A stretch of 14,118 nucleotides of DNA from AP-15 sp963747735 (lineage in GTDB: Bacteria > Pseudomonadota > Alphaproteobacteria > ATCC43930 > CGMCC-115725): positions 1 to 14,118 of the forward strand of contig CAVVGE010000024.1 in assembly GCA_963747735.1 (NCBI GenBank), written 5' to 3'. Below are positions 7,346-14,118 of this stretch, in pieces. Under the pieces are notes generated by a model. The model did no database searches. It saw only the letters and a program-made list of their open reading frames with translations, and was not told where the DNA came from. Position numbers and translations under genes: made by a program. Numbering within the stretch: the stretch's first letter is position 1; each line of letters begins with the position of its first letter.

Positions 7346-8019
7346 ATGACCTTGAGCGACAACCCGATCGGGGCTTCCTATCTCTATTTGCTGGAGCCCG
7401 AGATTCGCTTTCTGGAGGCCGCCGTCGAGCATCTGATTCCCACCGATGAGCTGGGCCCTGGGGCTCGCGATGCGGGTGTGGTGGTCTATATCGACCGCGC
7501 AATTGGCCGGCACCTGGGGCGTCCACGGCCGTCAATATCGCGGCGGCCCATGGCTGGAGGGCACGCCGCAGCAGGGCTACCAATCGCGCTTCACGCCGCA
7601 AGAGGTCTATCGCATCGCGATTCGCGAGATCAACCAGCACTGCAAAGCCGAGTTCGACCGGCCTTTCGCGCAGCTTGCGAGCGACCGACAATTGCGCCTG
7701 CTCGAGCAGTTGGAGAAGGACGAGATCGCGCTGCCTTCGCTGTCATCGAAATTCTTCTTCGATCATGCTGTGGCGCAACACCGAAGAGGGGTACTTCGCC
7801 GATCCGCTATACGGCGGCAACCGCGACAAAGTGGGTTGGAAGCTGCTCGGATTCCCCGGCGTGCCCAGCGGCCAATACCGCGAACTGGTCACCAGCAGCG
7901 AGCCGTACCACGCCGAACCCGTCAGCGTGCTCGACATCCAGACCGGTAAGGTGCCGGTCGATGCGGAAGGCTTTCCGAAGCACGTCATCATCAAGCGCAA
8001 CAGCAGCAAGGAAAGCTGA
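7346..8019 (+). CDS. Gluconate 2-dehydrogenase subunit 3 family protein, two frameshifts
   Basis: This is a small-subunit protein of the gluconate 2-dehydrogenase subunit 3 family, about 223 residues after correction. These proteins partner a FAD-containing GMC subunit, as here. The first frame opens MTLSDNPIGASYLYLLEPEI and includes EAAVEHLIPTDELGPGA. One extra base near 7497-7501 leads to LAGTWGVHGRQYRGGPW and FTPQEVYRIAIREIN. Another extra base near 7763 leads to MLWRNTEEGYFADPLYGGN and GWKLLGFPGVP, ending at TGA 8017-8019. Both corrections are one base in the same direction. Homologues in classical membrane-bound complexes carry a twin-arginine signal; none is visible here. The start could be the ATG at 7346 or the TTG at 7352; AGGAG at 7341-7345 is better spaced for the TTG. 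The next gene follows after one base. Confidence 0.8.
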
Positions 8020-8020
8020 G

Positions 8021-9784
8021 ATGTCGGCTACGAAATTAAAATCCGTCGATGTCGTCGTCGTGGGCAGTGGCGTGGTCGGCTCGATCATGTCCATGGAACT
8101 GGCCAGCGCCGGGTTGAGCGTCGTGTGCCTGGAGCGCGGCAAGCAGTTCGATATCGACACCGACTTTCAGAAACCCAACGTGTACGACGAACTGAAGTTC
8201 GATCGCCATAGCGACATCTTCCAGAACCTGGCGCGCGACACCATTACATTTCGCAACAACAACGCGCAGACGGCGCTGCCGATGCGCGAGATGGGTGCGT
8301 TCAAGCCAGGCGAGATGGTCGGCGGCACGGCGGCACACTGGGGCGGCAATGCGCGCCGCTTCTTGCCGCATGATTTCGAAATGCACTCGCGCATCAAGGA
8401 ACGCTACGGCGCATCGTTCATTCCCGAGGACTGCAATCTGCAGGACTGGGGCGTCACCTGGGACGAGATCGAACCCTACTACGACCAGTTTGAGGAAATC
8501 TTCGGCGTCGGCGGCAAGGCCGGCAACCTGGACGGCGAGATCCAGGCAGGCGGCAATCCTCACGAAGGGCCGCGCTCGCGCGAGTATCCAAACCCGCCGA
8601 CGCGGCGCACGTATGAGGGCGCCCTGTTCGCCGACGCGGTGAGCTCGCTGGGCTACGTGCCGTTCCAGGGCCCGACCGCGGCGATGACCCAGGACTACCG
8701 CAACCTCTACCGCGTGCAGATGCTCGAATGCGCGCGCGGCGGCTTCTGCTCGAGCCATGTCTGCGCGCAAGGCGCCAAGGCCAATCCCCTCAGCGCGGTG
8801 CTGCCCGCGCTCGCCCGGCAGCCGACCTTCGAGTTGCGCCCGCTGTGCAACGTGCTGCGCGTCAACATGGATTCCACCGGCAAGAAGGCCACCGGCGTCA
8901 CCTACATCGACGCACGCGGCAACGAGGTCGAGCAGCCGGCCGGCATCGTGGTTCTGGGCGCCTATTGCTTCAGCAACGTGCGGCTGCTGCTGCTGTCGGG
9001 CATCGGCACGCCCTACGATCCGCTCACCGGCAAAGGGGTGGTCGGCCGCAACTACTCTTACCAGCAAGGCGGCTCGGTGCAGGTGTTCTTCGACGATCGC
9101 GAGTTCAATCCGTTCATCGGCGGCGGCCAGGTCAACACGTCGATCGACGAATTCAACGGTGACCTGATCGACCGCGGCCCGCTCGGCTTTATCGGGGGCG
9201 CCTATATGAACACCGCGACGAGCGGTGCGACGCCGATCAAGGGCAAGCGGGTGCCGCCCGGCACGCCGCGTTGGGGCGGCGAATGGAAGAAAGCCGTAGC
9301 CCATTACTACCGCCGAAACATGTCGATCACGATTCACGCATCGTGTCTGAGCTATCGGCACAACTACCTCGATCTGGATCCGACCTACAAAGACGCTTAC
9401 GGCCTGCCGCTGCTGCGCATGACGTTCGACTGGAACGACAACGATCTGCGGATGATGAAGTACCTGAACGAGCGCTGCACCGAGATCGGCCGGGCGCTCA
9501 ACGGTTCGCGCCTGGGCGGCACGAACAAGGGCACGCATTTCGGTATCACGGGATACCAGAGCACGCACAATGTCGGGGGCGCCGTGATGGGCAGCGATCC
9601 GTCGACCAGCGTCGTCAATAAATACCTGCAGTCGTGGGACGTTTCGAACCTGTTCGTGGTGGGCGGCAGCGCGTTCCCGCAGAACCCCGCGAACGGCCCC
9701 ACCGAGACGATCGGCATGCTGGCCTGTTGGGCGGCCGATGCGATCAAGGAAGACTACGTTCGCAACCCGGGCTCCCTGGTCTGA
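8021..9784 (+). CDS. GMC oxidoreductase, gluconate 2-dehydrogenase-like FAD subunit
   Basis: This encodes a complete 587-residue flavoprotein subunit of the GMC family, closest in layout to the FAD subunits of gluconate, fructose and FAD-glucose dehydrogenases. The FAD-binding motif is VVVVGSGVVGS (Gly15, Gly17, Gly20) with VVCLERG at the end of the second strand. MVGGTAAHWGG carries the second FAD contact. The catalytic pair is His516 (THNVGG) and Asn558 (NPANGPTETIG). A cysteine cluster, Cys237-x5-Cys243-x4-Cys248, lies where FAD-glucose dehydrogenase subunits bind a 3Fe-4S cluster, though the spacing is not identical. The sugar or alcohol substrate is unknown. The ATG follows the upstream stop by one base with AAGGAAAG as ribosome binding site, so the two genes are co-translated. 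Base composition is lower in GC than its neighbours (29 of 60 bases in 8161-8220). No cytochrome c gene follows. Confidence 0.9.
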   Translation: MSATKLKSVDVVVVGSGVVGSIMSMELASAGLSVVCLERGKQFDIDTDFQKPNVYDELKFDRHSDIFQNLARDTITFRNNNAQTALPMREMGAFKPGEMVGGTAAHWGGNARRFLPHDFEMHSRIKERYGASFIPEDCNLQDWGVTWDEIEPYYDQFEEIFGVGGKAGNLDGEIQAGGNPHEGPRSREYPNPPTRRTYEGALFADAVSSLGYVPFQGPTAAMTQDYRNLYRVQMLECARGGFCSSHVCAQGAKANPLSAVLPALARQPTFELRPLCNVLRVNMDSTGKKATGVTYIDARGNEVEQPAGIVVLGAYCFSNVRLLLLSGIGTPYDPLTGKGVVGRNYSYQQGGSVQVFFDDREFNPFIGGGQVNTSIDEFNGDLIDRGPLGFIGGAYMNTATSGATPIKGKRVPPGTPRWGGEWKKAVAHYYRRNMSITIHASCLSYRHNYLDLDPTYKDAYGLPLLRMTFDWNDNDLRMMKYLNERCTEIGRALNGSRLGGTNKGTHFGITGYQSTHNVGGAVMGSDPSTSVVNKYLQSWDVSNLFVVGGSAFPQNPANGPTETIGMLACWAADAIKEDYVRNPGSLV

Positions 9785-9806
9785 ACAGCGACGCGAAACC
9801 CCTGTG

Positions 9807-9997
9807 CTAGTGGTGCCAATCTGACATTCGACACCCACGCGCTCTCTCTCGTCTTGCCCGCGGAAGCGGGCACCCAGAGCAACATACGCCGCGCCTGTAG
9901 CCCCCTGTTCATGTCAGGGGCAGGCTCTGGACCTCCGCTTTCGCGGGGGCGACGAACAGAAAATAGTAGGAGCCATCTGTCTAGTTTGTACCACTAG
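9807..9997. repeat. 191-bp nested palindromic element (MITE- or REP-like)
   Basis: Three nested inverted repeats share one centre. The outer arms are CTAGTGGTGCCAATCTGACA (9807-9826) and its imperfect complement at 9978-9997. The middle arms are 32 bases each (9849-9880 and 9924-9955) with roughly three quarters matching; they contain the pattern CCCGCNNAAGCGG common in bacterial intergenic repeats. The inner stem pairs 9893-9907 with 9915-9925. Both outer ends are CTAG, which could be a target duplication or part of the arms. No transposase is encoded. It lies 23 bases after the FAD-subunit gene and may also end its transcript. The rest of the 334-base gap (9998-10118) shows nothing definite; a TTAGAAT at 10082-10088 is only a weak -10 candidate. 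Confidence 0.65.
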
Positions 9998-10118
9998 GGC
10001 GTGTCGTCACGGGCTTGGCTGAGGTCGGCAATCCACCCCGAGCGGACGCCGGAGGAAGTACCAGGCATCAGGTTTTATCCGTTAGAATGGCGAAGGTTGT
10101 GGTTGCACGGTCGGGGTC

Positions 10119-11748
10119 ATGGCTCAGGAAACGGAGTTTGATTACATCATCGTGGGAGCCGGGTCGGCCGGGTGTGTGCTGGCCAACCGGCTGAGCGAGG
10201 ATGCGCGCACGCGCGTCCTGCTGCTCGAAGCCGGCGGGAAGGACAAAAACCCGTGGATCCATATCCCGGCCGGCTTTTACCGCAACATCTACCACCCCGG
10301 CTTTACCTGGCAATTCGAGACCGAGCCGCTCGCCGAGCTGGGCGGGAGGCGCATGATGTGGCCGCGCGGCAAGGTGTTGGGTGGGTCGAGCTCGATCAAC
10401 GGCCTGATTTATATCCGCGGCCAGCGCCAGGATTTCGATCTGTGGCGCCAGCTCGGCAATGCCGGCTGGTCGTATGAGGACGTGCTCCCTTATTTTCGCC
10501 GCGCCGAAAACCAGGAGCGCGGCGAGAACGCGCATCATGGCGCGGGCGGCCCGCTCTGCGTTTCCGATTTGCGGGCACGGCACGAATTGCATGACGGCTT
10601 TATCGCCGCCGCGGTCGAGGCCGGCTATCCGAAAAATGCCGATTTCAACGGCGCCGAGCAGGACGGGGTCGGGCCATTGCAAGTGACCGTGCGCAATATG
10701 CGCCGGTGCAGCACCGCGGTCGGCTATCTGCGCCCGGCCATGAAGCGGCCGAACCTAAAGGTCGAAATCCATGCGCTCGCGCACCGCGTCGTCTTCGAGG
10801 GCAAACGCGCGGTCGGCCTCGAATATGCGCGACCGGCGTTCTCCACCGGGTCCTGCGCGCGGCGAGGTATTGCTCGCCGGCGGCTCGATCAACTCGCCGC
10901 AATTGCTGCAGCTTTCGGGGGTGGGGCCGGGAGAATTGCTGCGCTCGCACGGCGTCGCTGTGGTGCACGATTTGCCGGGGGTCGGCGAGAATTTGCAGGA
11001 CCACATCAATACGCGCGTCGTCTATCGCGTGCGCCGCGCCAACACCTTGAACGAGATTTCGCGCAGCTGGTGGCGCCAGGCTCGCACCGGGCTCGAATAT
11101 GTGCTGGCGCGGCGCGGTGCCTTGATGATGGGGGCCGCACCGATCGGCCTCTTTGTGCGCACCCGAGAGGGCCTCGACTCGCCCGATGTGCAGTACCAGT
11201 TTCTCGCCGGCAGCTTTGTCAAGCCGGGCGAGGCGATGCACGATTTCCCCGGCTGCCAGGCGACCTGCATCCCGTGCCGCCCGGAAAGCCGCGGGTGGCT
11301 CAGGATCCGCTCGCCCGACCCGGCCGCCCCGCCGATGATCCAGCCAAACTATCTTTCGACCCAGGGCGACAAGGACACGCTGATTGCCGGGCTCAGGATC
11401 GCGCGCAAGGTGTTCGAGAGCCCGGCGATGGCAGCCTTGGTCGAGGGCGAGGTGTTGCCGGGAACGGCGACCCAGACCGACGCGCAATGGCTCGACCATA
11501 TCGTAAAGAACGCCGGCACCACCTATCACCCGACCTCGACCTGCATGATGGGTCCCGACGAGCGCGCCGTCGTCGACACCGAATTGCGGGTGCACGGCAT
11601 CAAGGGATTGCGCGTCATCGACGCCTCGATCATGCCGACTGTCGTTTCCGGAAACACCAATGCGACGGTGATCATGATCGCCGAAAAAGCGGCCGATTTG
11701 ATCCTCGCCGCCGCCCGAGCCGGCTCGCCGGCGGCCCGCGCCGCCTGA
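10119..11748 (+). CDS. GMC family oxidoreductase, choline/alcohol dehydrogenase-like, frameshifted
   Basis: This encodes a GMC flavoprotein of about 542 residues, COG2303 (BetA-like) type. FAD binding: YIIVGAGSAGCVLANRL (Gly13, Gly15, Gly18) and Glu37 in LLLEAGG. The first GMC signature is GKVLGGSSSINGLIYIRG. The second is GGSINSPQLLQLSGVG. The catalytic histidine is in TTYHPTSTCMMG, and the second catalytic residue lies in SGNTNATVIMIAEKAAD. The frame breaks around 10830-10865, in a GC string between AVGLEYAR and RGEVLLAGG. An intermediate stretch in the third frame (GVLHRV) suggests two indels there, net one extra base or two missing. Unlike the FAD subunit upstream it is a single-chain enzyme and clearly a different subfamily. 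The substrate is unknown; no betaine or choline genes are nearby. The ATG at 10119 follows CGGGGTC, a modest ribosome binding site. Confidence 0.85.
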
Positions 11749-11844
11749 CCGCGGCGGCGTTCGTCGCGCCCCCAGAGGCGATCCCGGTTGGTGCGCCGCC
11801 CCGATCCTGCTATCTATGTGCCGGCACATGATGGGAGGACGAAA

Positions 11845-12227
11845 ATGGCAATATTTACCCACGTGACGGTCGGCACCAACGATCTGGCGAAGGCACGCAG
11901 CTTTTACGACGCCGTGCTGACGCCGCTCGGGTTGAAGCGTCTCAACGATCTCGGCGAAAACGGCTCGATCTGGGGGACGGGCGATCCGGAATTTTTTGTG
12001 CTGAAGCCGGCCAACGGGCAGGCCGCCAGCCATGCCAATGGCGGAACCGTCAGCTTTGTCGCCCAAACCGCGCCGCCGTCGCCGCATTCCATCGGGCGGC
12101 CCTTGCCGCCGGGGGCAAGGACGAAGGGGCGGTCGGGCCGCGCAGCTGGAAGCCCAACGCCTATGCCGGCTATGTCCGCGATTTGGACGGCAACAAGCTC
12201 GCCGCCTATTGCTTCAAGGCCGAGTAG
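11845..12227 (+). CDS. VOC (glyoxalase/bleomycin-resistance) family protein, frameshifted
   Basis: This encodes a single-domain vicinal-oxygen-chelate protein of about 127 residues after correction. It opens MAIFTHVTVGTNDLAKARSF, with FYDAVLTPLGL as the classic first module and NGGTVSFVA at the module junction. One base is missing near 12068-12075, where ACCGCGCCGCC should read ACCCGCGCCGCC. The second frame then gives AAVAAFHRAALAAGGKDEGA, NAYAGYVRDLDGNKLAAYC and a TAG at 12225-12227. The DPDGN-type motif (DLDGNKLA) is typical of the C-terminal strand. His6 is a likely first metal ligand. The family includes glyoxalases, dioxygenases and resistance proteins, so no reaction can be assigned. 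GGGAGGACGAAA before the ATG is a good ribosome binding site. It lies 96 bases after the GMC gene, so it may or may not share its transcript. Confidence 0.85.
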
Positions 12228-12364
12228 CCTCACCATCGACCGGCGCTCGGGCGGAGGTCGAGGGACCGGGCGCAATCGAGACGGCGCGCGCTTATTTGTC
12301 GCCCGCCGGCCGCTGGATTGTGCGCGCCGGGTAGCTATGTTGCGTCGATGATCCCGAGACGACT
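12228..12364. other. Gap between VOC and cyclase genes
   Basis: This 137-base GC-rich gap holds no gene or clear terminator that I can support. GGCGCGCGC and GTGCGCGCC face each other around it and could pair weakly. Confidence 0.3.
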
Positions 12365-13666
12365 TTGACCGCCCCGGCCCCGGCCGCCCCGGCCCTGACC
12401 ACCCCGGTCCAGCCGCCCTGGGGCCGGCCGCGCCGGCAGCCCCGGCCTCGGTCGATGACGAGCTCTTCCGGATCGAGGGCGCCTATACCGGGCTCGGCGC
12501 CCCGATTCTCGGCGGCGAGGTCGCTCGCTGGCTCTTGGTCGACGGCCCGCAGATCGACAGCGAGATCGAGCTGTTCGACGAGCTGTGCTGGCGGCTTCTC
12601 GGCGACGGGGTTCCGGTTGTGGCGGGCCGCCCTCTATTTCGGCACGCTGCACCCGCAAATCCGCGGCGTCGGCGCGCGCTGGTGGCGCGATCGCAAGGTC
12701 ATCGAGGATTTCCGCATCCTGCACGGCTCGGAAGCGACCGACGAATACCGGCTGAGCCCGATCCGGATGACGATCGAGCGCGGCACCCCGTTCCGCCGCC
12801 GGCTCGACGACGGGCCACTCGAATTCCCGCTCTTGGAGAAAATCCGCAAGGAGGGCGGCACCGATTATTTTGCCTTGCCGTTGAACCGGACCTTTCGCCG
12901 GTTTCCTTCGGTAACCTGGACCACCGACCAGCCGGGCGGGTTTGCCGAGGCCGACATCGCCAAGCTCGAAGCGATCAATCCGGCACTCGCGGCGATCGCC
13001 GAGACCCGCGCGGTGCGCCGGATCAGCGCCAACCTGCTCGACACCTATCTCGGGCCGCAAGCCGGCCGCCGCATCCTCGCCGGGCAGATCCGGCGGGCCC
13101 AGGGCGAGCATATGCGTGCGGTCGTCATGATCGCCGACATGCGCAACTTTACCGGCTTGTCCGACCGGCTGCCGGGCGATTCGGTGATCGAGCTGCTCGA
13201 CGACTATTTCGACGCGATCGTCTCGCCGGTCCAGGAAAAGAAGGGCGAGATCCTGAAATTTATGGGGGACGGCGTCCTCGCGATCTTTCCCGCCGACGAC
13301 GACGAGGATTTTGCGCCGGCGAGCCTGCGCGCGCTCGACGCCGCGACCCAAGGGCTGGCGCGGCTCGACCTCGTCAACGCCAAGCGCCGCGAGCGCGGCG
13401 AGCCCGAATTGCGCACCGGCATCGGGCTTCATCGCGGCGAGGTGATCTATGGCAATGTCGGTGCGGCCGACCGGCTCGACTTCACGGTGATCGGGCCGGC
13501 GGTCAACCTCGCCTCGCGCATCGAGGGGCTGACCAAGCGCCTCTTGCGCCCGCTCTTGACCTCGGCCGCCTTTGCCGAGATCTGCCCGCAGCCGCTGGTG
13601 TCGCTCGGTTTTCATCCGGTGCGCGGTCTTTACGAGCCCGAGGAGGTGTTCGGCCTGCCGGACTGA
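12365..13666 (+). CDS. Class III adenylate/guanylate cyclase, frameshifted in the N-terminal half
   Basis: This makes cyclic nucleotide, most likely cAMP. The C-terminal cyclase domain carries the metal-binding Asp residues (codons at 13136 in IADMRNFT and 13268 in FMGDGVLAIF). The adenine-selecting pair is Lys (13256) and Asp (13478, in DFTVIG), and the transition-state pair is Asn (13505) and Arg (13517, in NLASRIEGL). Lys plus Asp points to adenylate rather than guanylate cyclase. The N-terminal half (ELFRIEGAYTGLGAPILGGE, then LWRAALYFGTLHPQIRG) is the sensor-like domain seen in alphaproteobacterial soluble cyclases. It has no membrane helices. Two indels break it: one base missing near 12418 and one extra G near 12619. 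A proline/alanine-rich lead starts at the TTG at 12365, which has a weak ribosome binding site, so the start is uncertain. Confidence 0.88.
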   Translation: MTAPAPAAPALTTPVQPPWGRPRRQPRPRSMTSSSGSRAPIPGSAPRFSAARSLAGSWSTARRSTARSSCSTSCAGGFSATGFRLWRAALYFGTLHPQIRGVGARWWRDRKVIEDFRILHGSEATDEYRLSPIRMTIERGTPFRRRLDDGPLEFPLLEKIRKEGGTDYFALPLNRTFRRFPSVTWTTDQPGGFAEADIAKLEAINPALAAIAETRAVRRISANLLDTYLGPQAGRRILAGQIRRAQGEHMRAVVMIADMRNFTGLSDRLPGDSVIELLDDYFDAIVSPVQEKKGEILKFMGDGVLAIFPADDDEDFAPASLRALDAATQGLARLDLVNAKRRERGEPELRTGIGLHRGEVIYGNVGAADRLDFTVIGPAVNLASRIEGLTKRLLRPLLTSAAFAEICPQPLVSLGFHPVRGLYEPEEVFGLPD

Positions 13667-13691
13667 GCTCGGTAGATGTGGGAGATGTCGC

Positions 13692-14027
13692 ATGGAAATA
13701 CACTCGCGGAGCAGCTATCCGATCGCCGGGCGCGAGCTCGTCGCCGAGGGTGCCGATTTGCGCGTCCAGGTGCTGAGCCTGGCCAAGGGCCAGTGCGTGC
13801 CGTGGCACTACCACAGCGAGGTCAGCGACACCATGGTCTGCCTCGAAGGCCCGATGGTGGTCGAGACGCGGGCGCCGCACGCGACGTATCGGCTGATGCC
13901 CGGCCAGCGCTGCGCGGTGCCGCCAAAAACCGCGCATTACGTCCATGGCGAAAATGGCGGTCCCTGCCAATTCCTGATCGTCCAAGGTGTGGGCGTCTAC
14001 GATTTCAACCCGGTCGGCGGCGCCTGA
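13692..14027 (+). CDS. Single-domain cupin protein
   Basis: This encodes a complete 111-residue cupin, a small cytoplasmic beta-barrel. The metal site is visible: His39 and His41 (PWHYHSEVSD), with Glu43 or Asp46 as the acidic ligand position and His82 from the second cupin motif (PPKTAHYVHGENG). The conserved PG turn is Pro70-Gly71 (LMPGQRCAVP). The function is unknown; such proteins range from sugar-binding or sensor domains to small dioxygenases and isomerases. The ATG at 13692 has GGGAG eight bases upstream. It begins 25 bases after the cyclase stop on the same strand, so the two are probably one transcript. No frameshift is seen. Confidence 0.85.
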   Translation: MEIHSRSSYPIAGRELVAEGADLRVQVLSLAKGQCVPWHYHSEVSDTMVCLEGPMVVETRAPHATYRLMPGQRCAVPPKTAHYVHGENGGPCQFLIVQGVGVYDFNPVGGA

Positions 14028-14118
14028 AAGGGGAAGGTGTGCGGTGCAGCATCATCTTCGCTGCGGAGAACGCGGCGAAGGCATGGGGTGTTGCGTACCG
14101 CCAACAACCCCGCGGCTC
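14028..14118. other. Right edge, unassigned
   Basis: These last 91 bases follow the cupin stop. GGGGAAGG at 14030-14037 looks like a ribosome binding site, and a GTG at 14044 at good spacing is open to the edge, but so are the other two frames. None can be preferred, so no gene is called. Confidence 0.2.

Noticed and set aside
8036..9838. 600-codon minus-strand open frame opposite the FAD subunit
   Set aside because: The plus strand has all GMC motifs including the catalytic His and Asn; the opposite frame has none and is a shadow.
12335..13693. 452-codon minus-strand open frame opposite the cyclase
   Set aside because: It is the antisense of a domain with complete cyclase catalytic residues and has no recognisable motifs of its own.
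14037..14118. Partial gene entering from the right edge
   Set aside because: All three frames are open over only about 80 bases, with several GTG codons; no frame can be chosen.
1..14118. CRISPR array, toxin-antitoxin, defence or biosynthetic cluster
   Set aside because: No regularly spaced repeats, no nuclease, transposase or synthase motifs and no toxin-antitoxin-like gene pair were found. The genes belong to unrelated metabolic families on alternating strands.

Overview
The window is a high-GC bacterial chromosomal segment carrying ordinary metabolic and signalling genes on both strands. The protein families fit a soil or aquatic alphaproteobacterium of the Hyphomicrobiales/Rhodospirillales kind: MmgE/PrpD, TIGR03617-type luciferase-like enzyme, family 9 glycosyltransferase, class III cyclase, GMC oxidoreductases, and hairpin repeats containing a GTGGATGGCCGGC core. 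The genus cannot be read from the sequence. I see no rRNA, tRNA, CRISPR array, transposase, phage gene or plasmid gene.

Layout. 1-112: tail with an 18-bp tandem repeat. 110-688 (-): small tyrosine/dual-specificity phosphatase. 689-1286: two short plus-strand coding remnants of unknown function. 1287-2246 (-): aldo/keto reductase with a doubtful 5' end. 2334-2433: REP-like hairpin pair. 2496-3851 (+): MmgE/PrpD protein. 3969-4669 (+): short-chain dehydrogenase relative that has Phe where the catalytic Tyr should be. 4677-5645 (-): family 9 (heptosyltransferase-like) glycosyltransferase. 5631-6066 (-): uncharacterised ORF that runs into it with no stop. 6180-7227 (+): luciferase-like (LLM) oxidoreductase. 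7346-9784 (+): two-gene gluconate-2-dehydrogenase-like module (subunit 3 plus FAD/GMC subunit). 9785-10118: intergenic region with a 191-bp nested palindrome. 10119-11748 (+): second, choline-dehydrogenase-like GMC enzyme. 11845-12227 (+): VOC/glyoxalase protein. 12365-13666 (+): class III adenylate cyclase. 13692-14027 (+): single-domain cupin. 14028-14118: unassigned edge.

The strongest overall observation concerns sequence quality or decay. At least seven genes between about 4.1 and 12.6 kb can be read in full only by crossing one or two single-base frameshifts, mostly in GC-rich strings. Corrected, each gives a full-length, motif-complete protein ending at a natural stop. This looks more like uncorrected indels in the assembly than seven independent pseudogenes. 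Coordinates for those genes span all the frames used.

No undescribed multi-gene system is convincingly visible. The items most worth a second look are the lower-GC two-subunit dehydrogenase module with no visible Tat signal or cytochrome partner, the nested palindromic element just after it, the SDR without its catalytic Tyr, and the stop-less junction between the unknown ORF and the glycosyltransferase.
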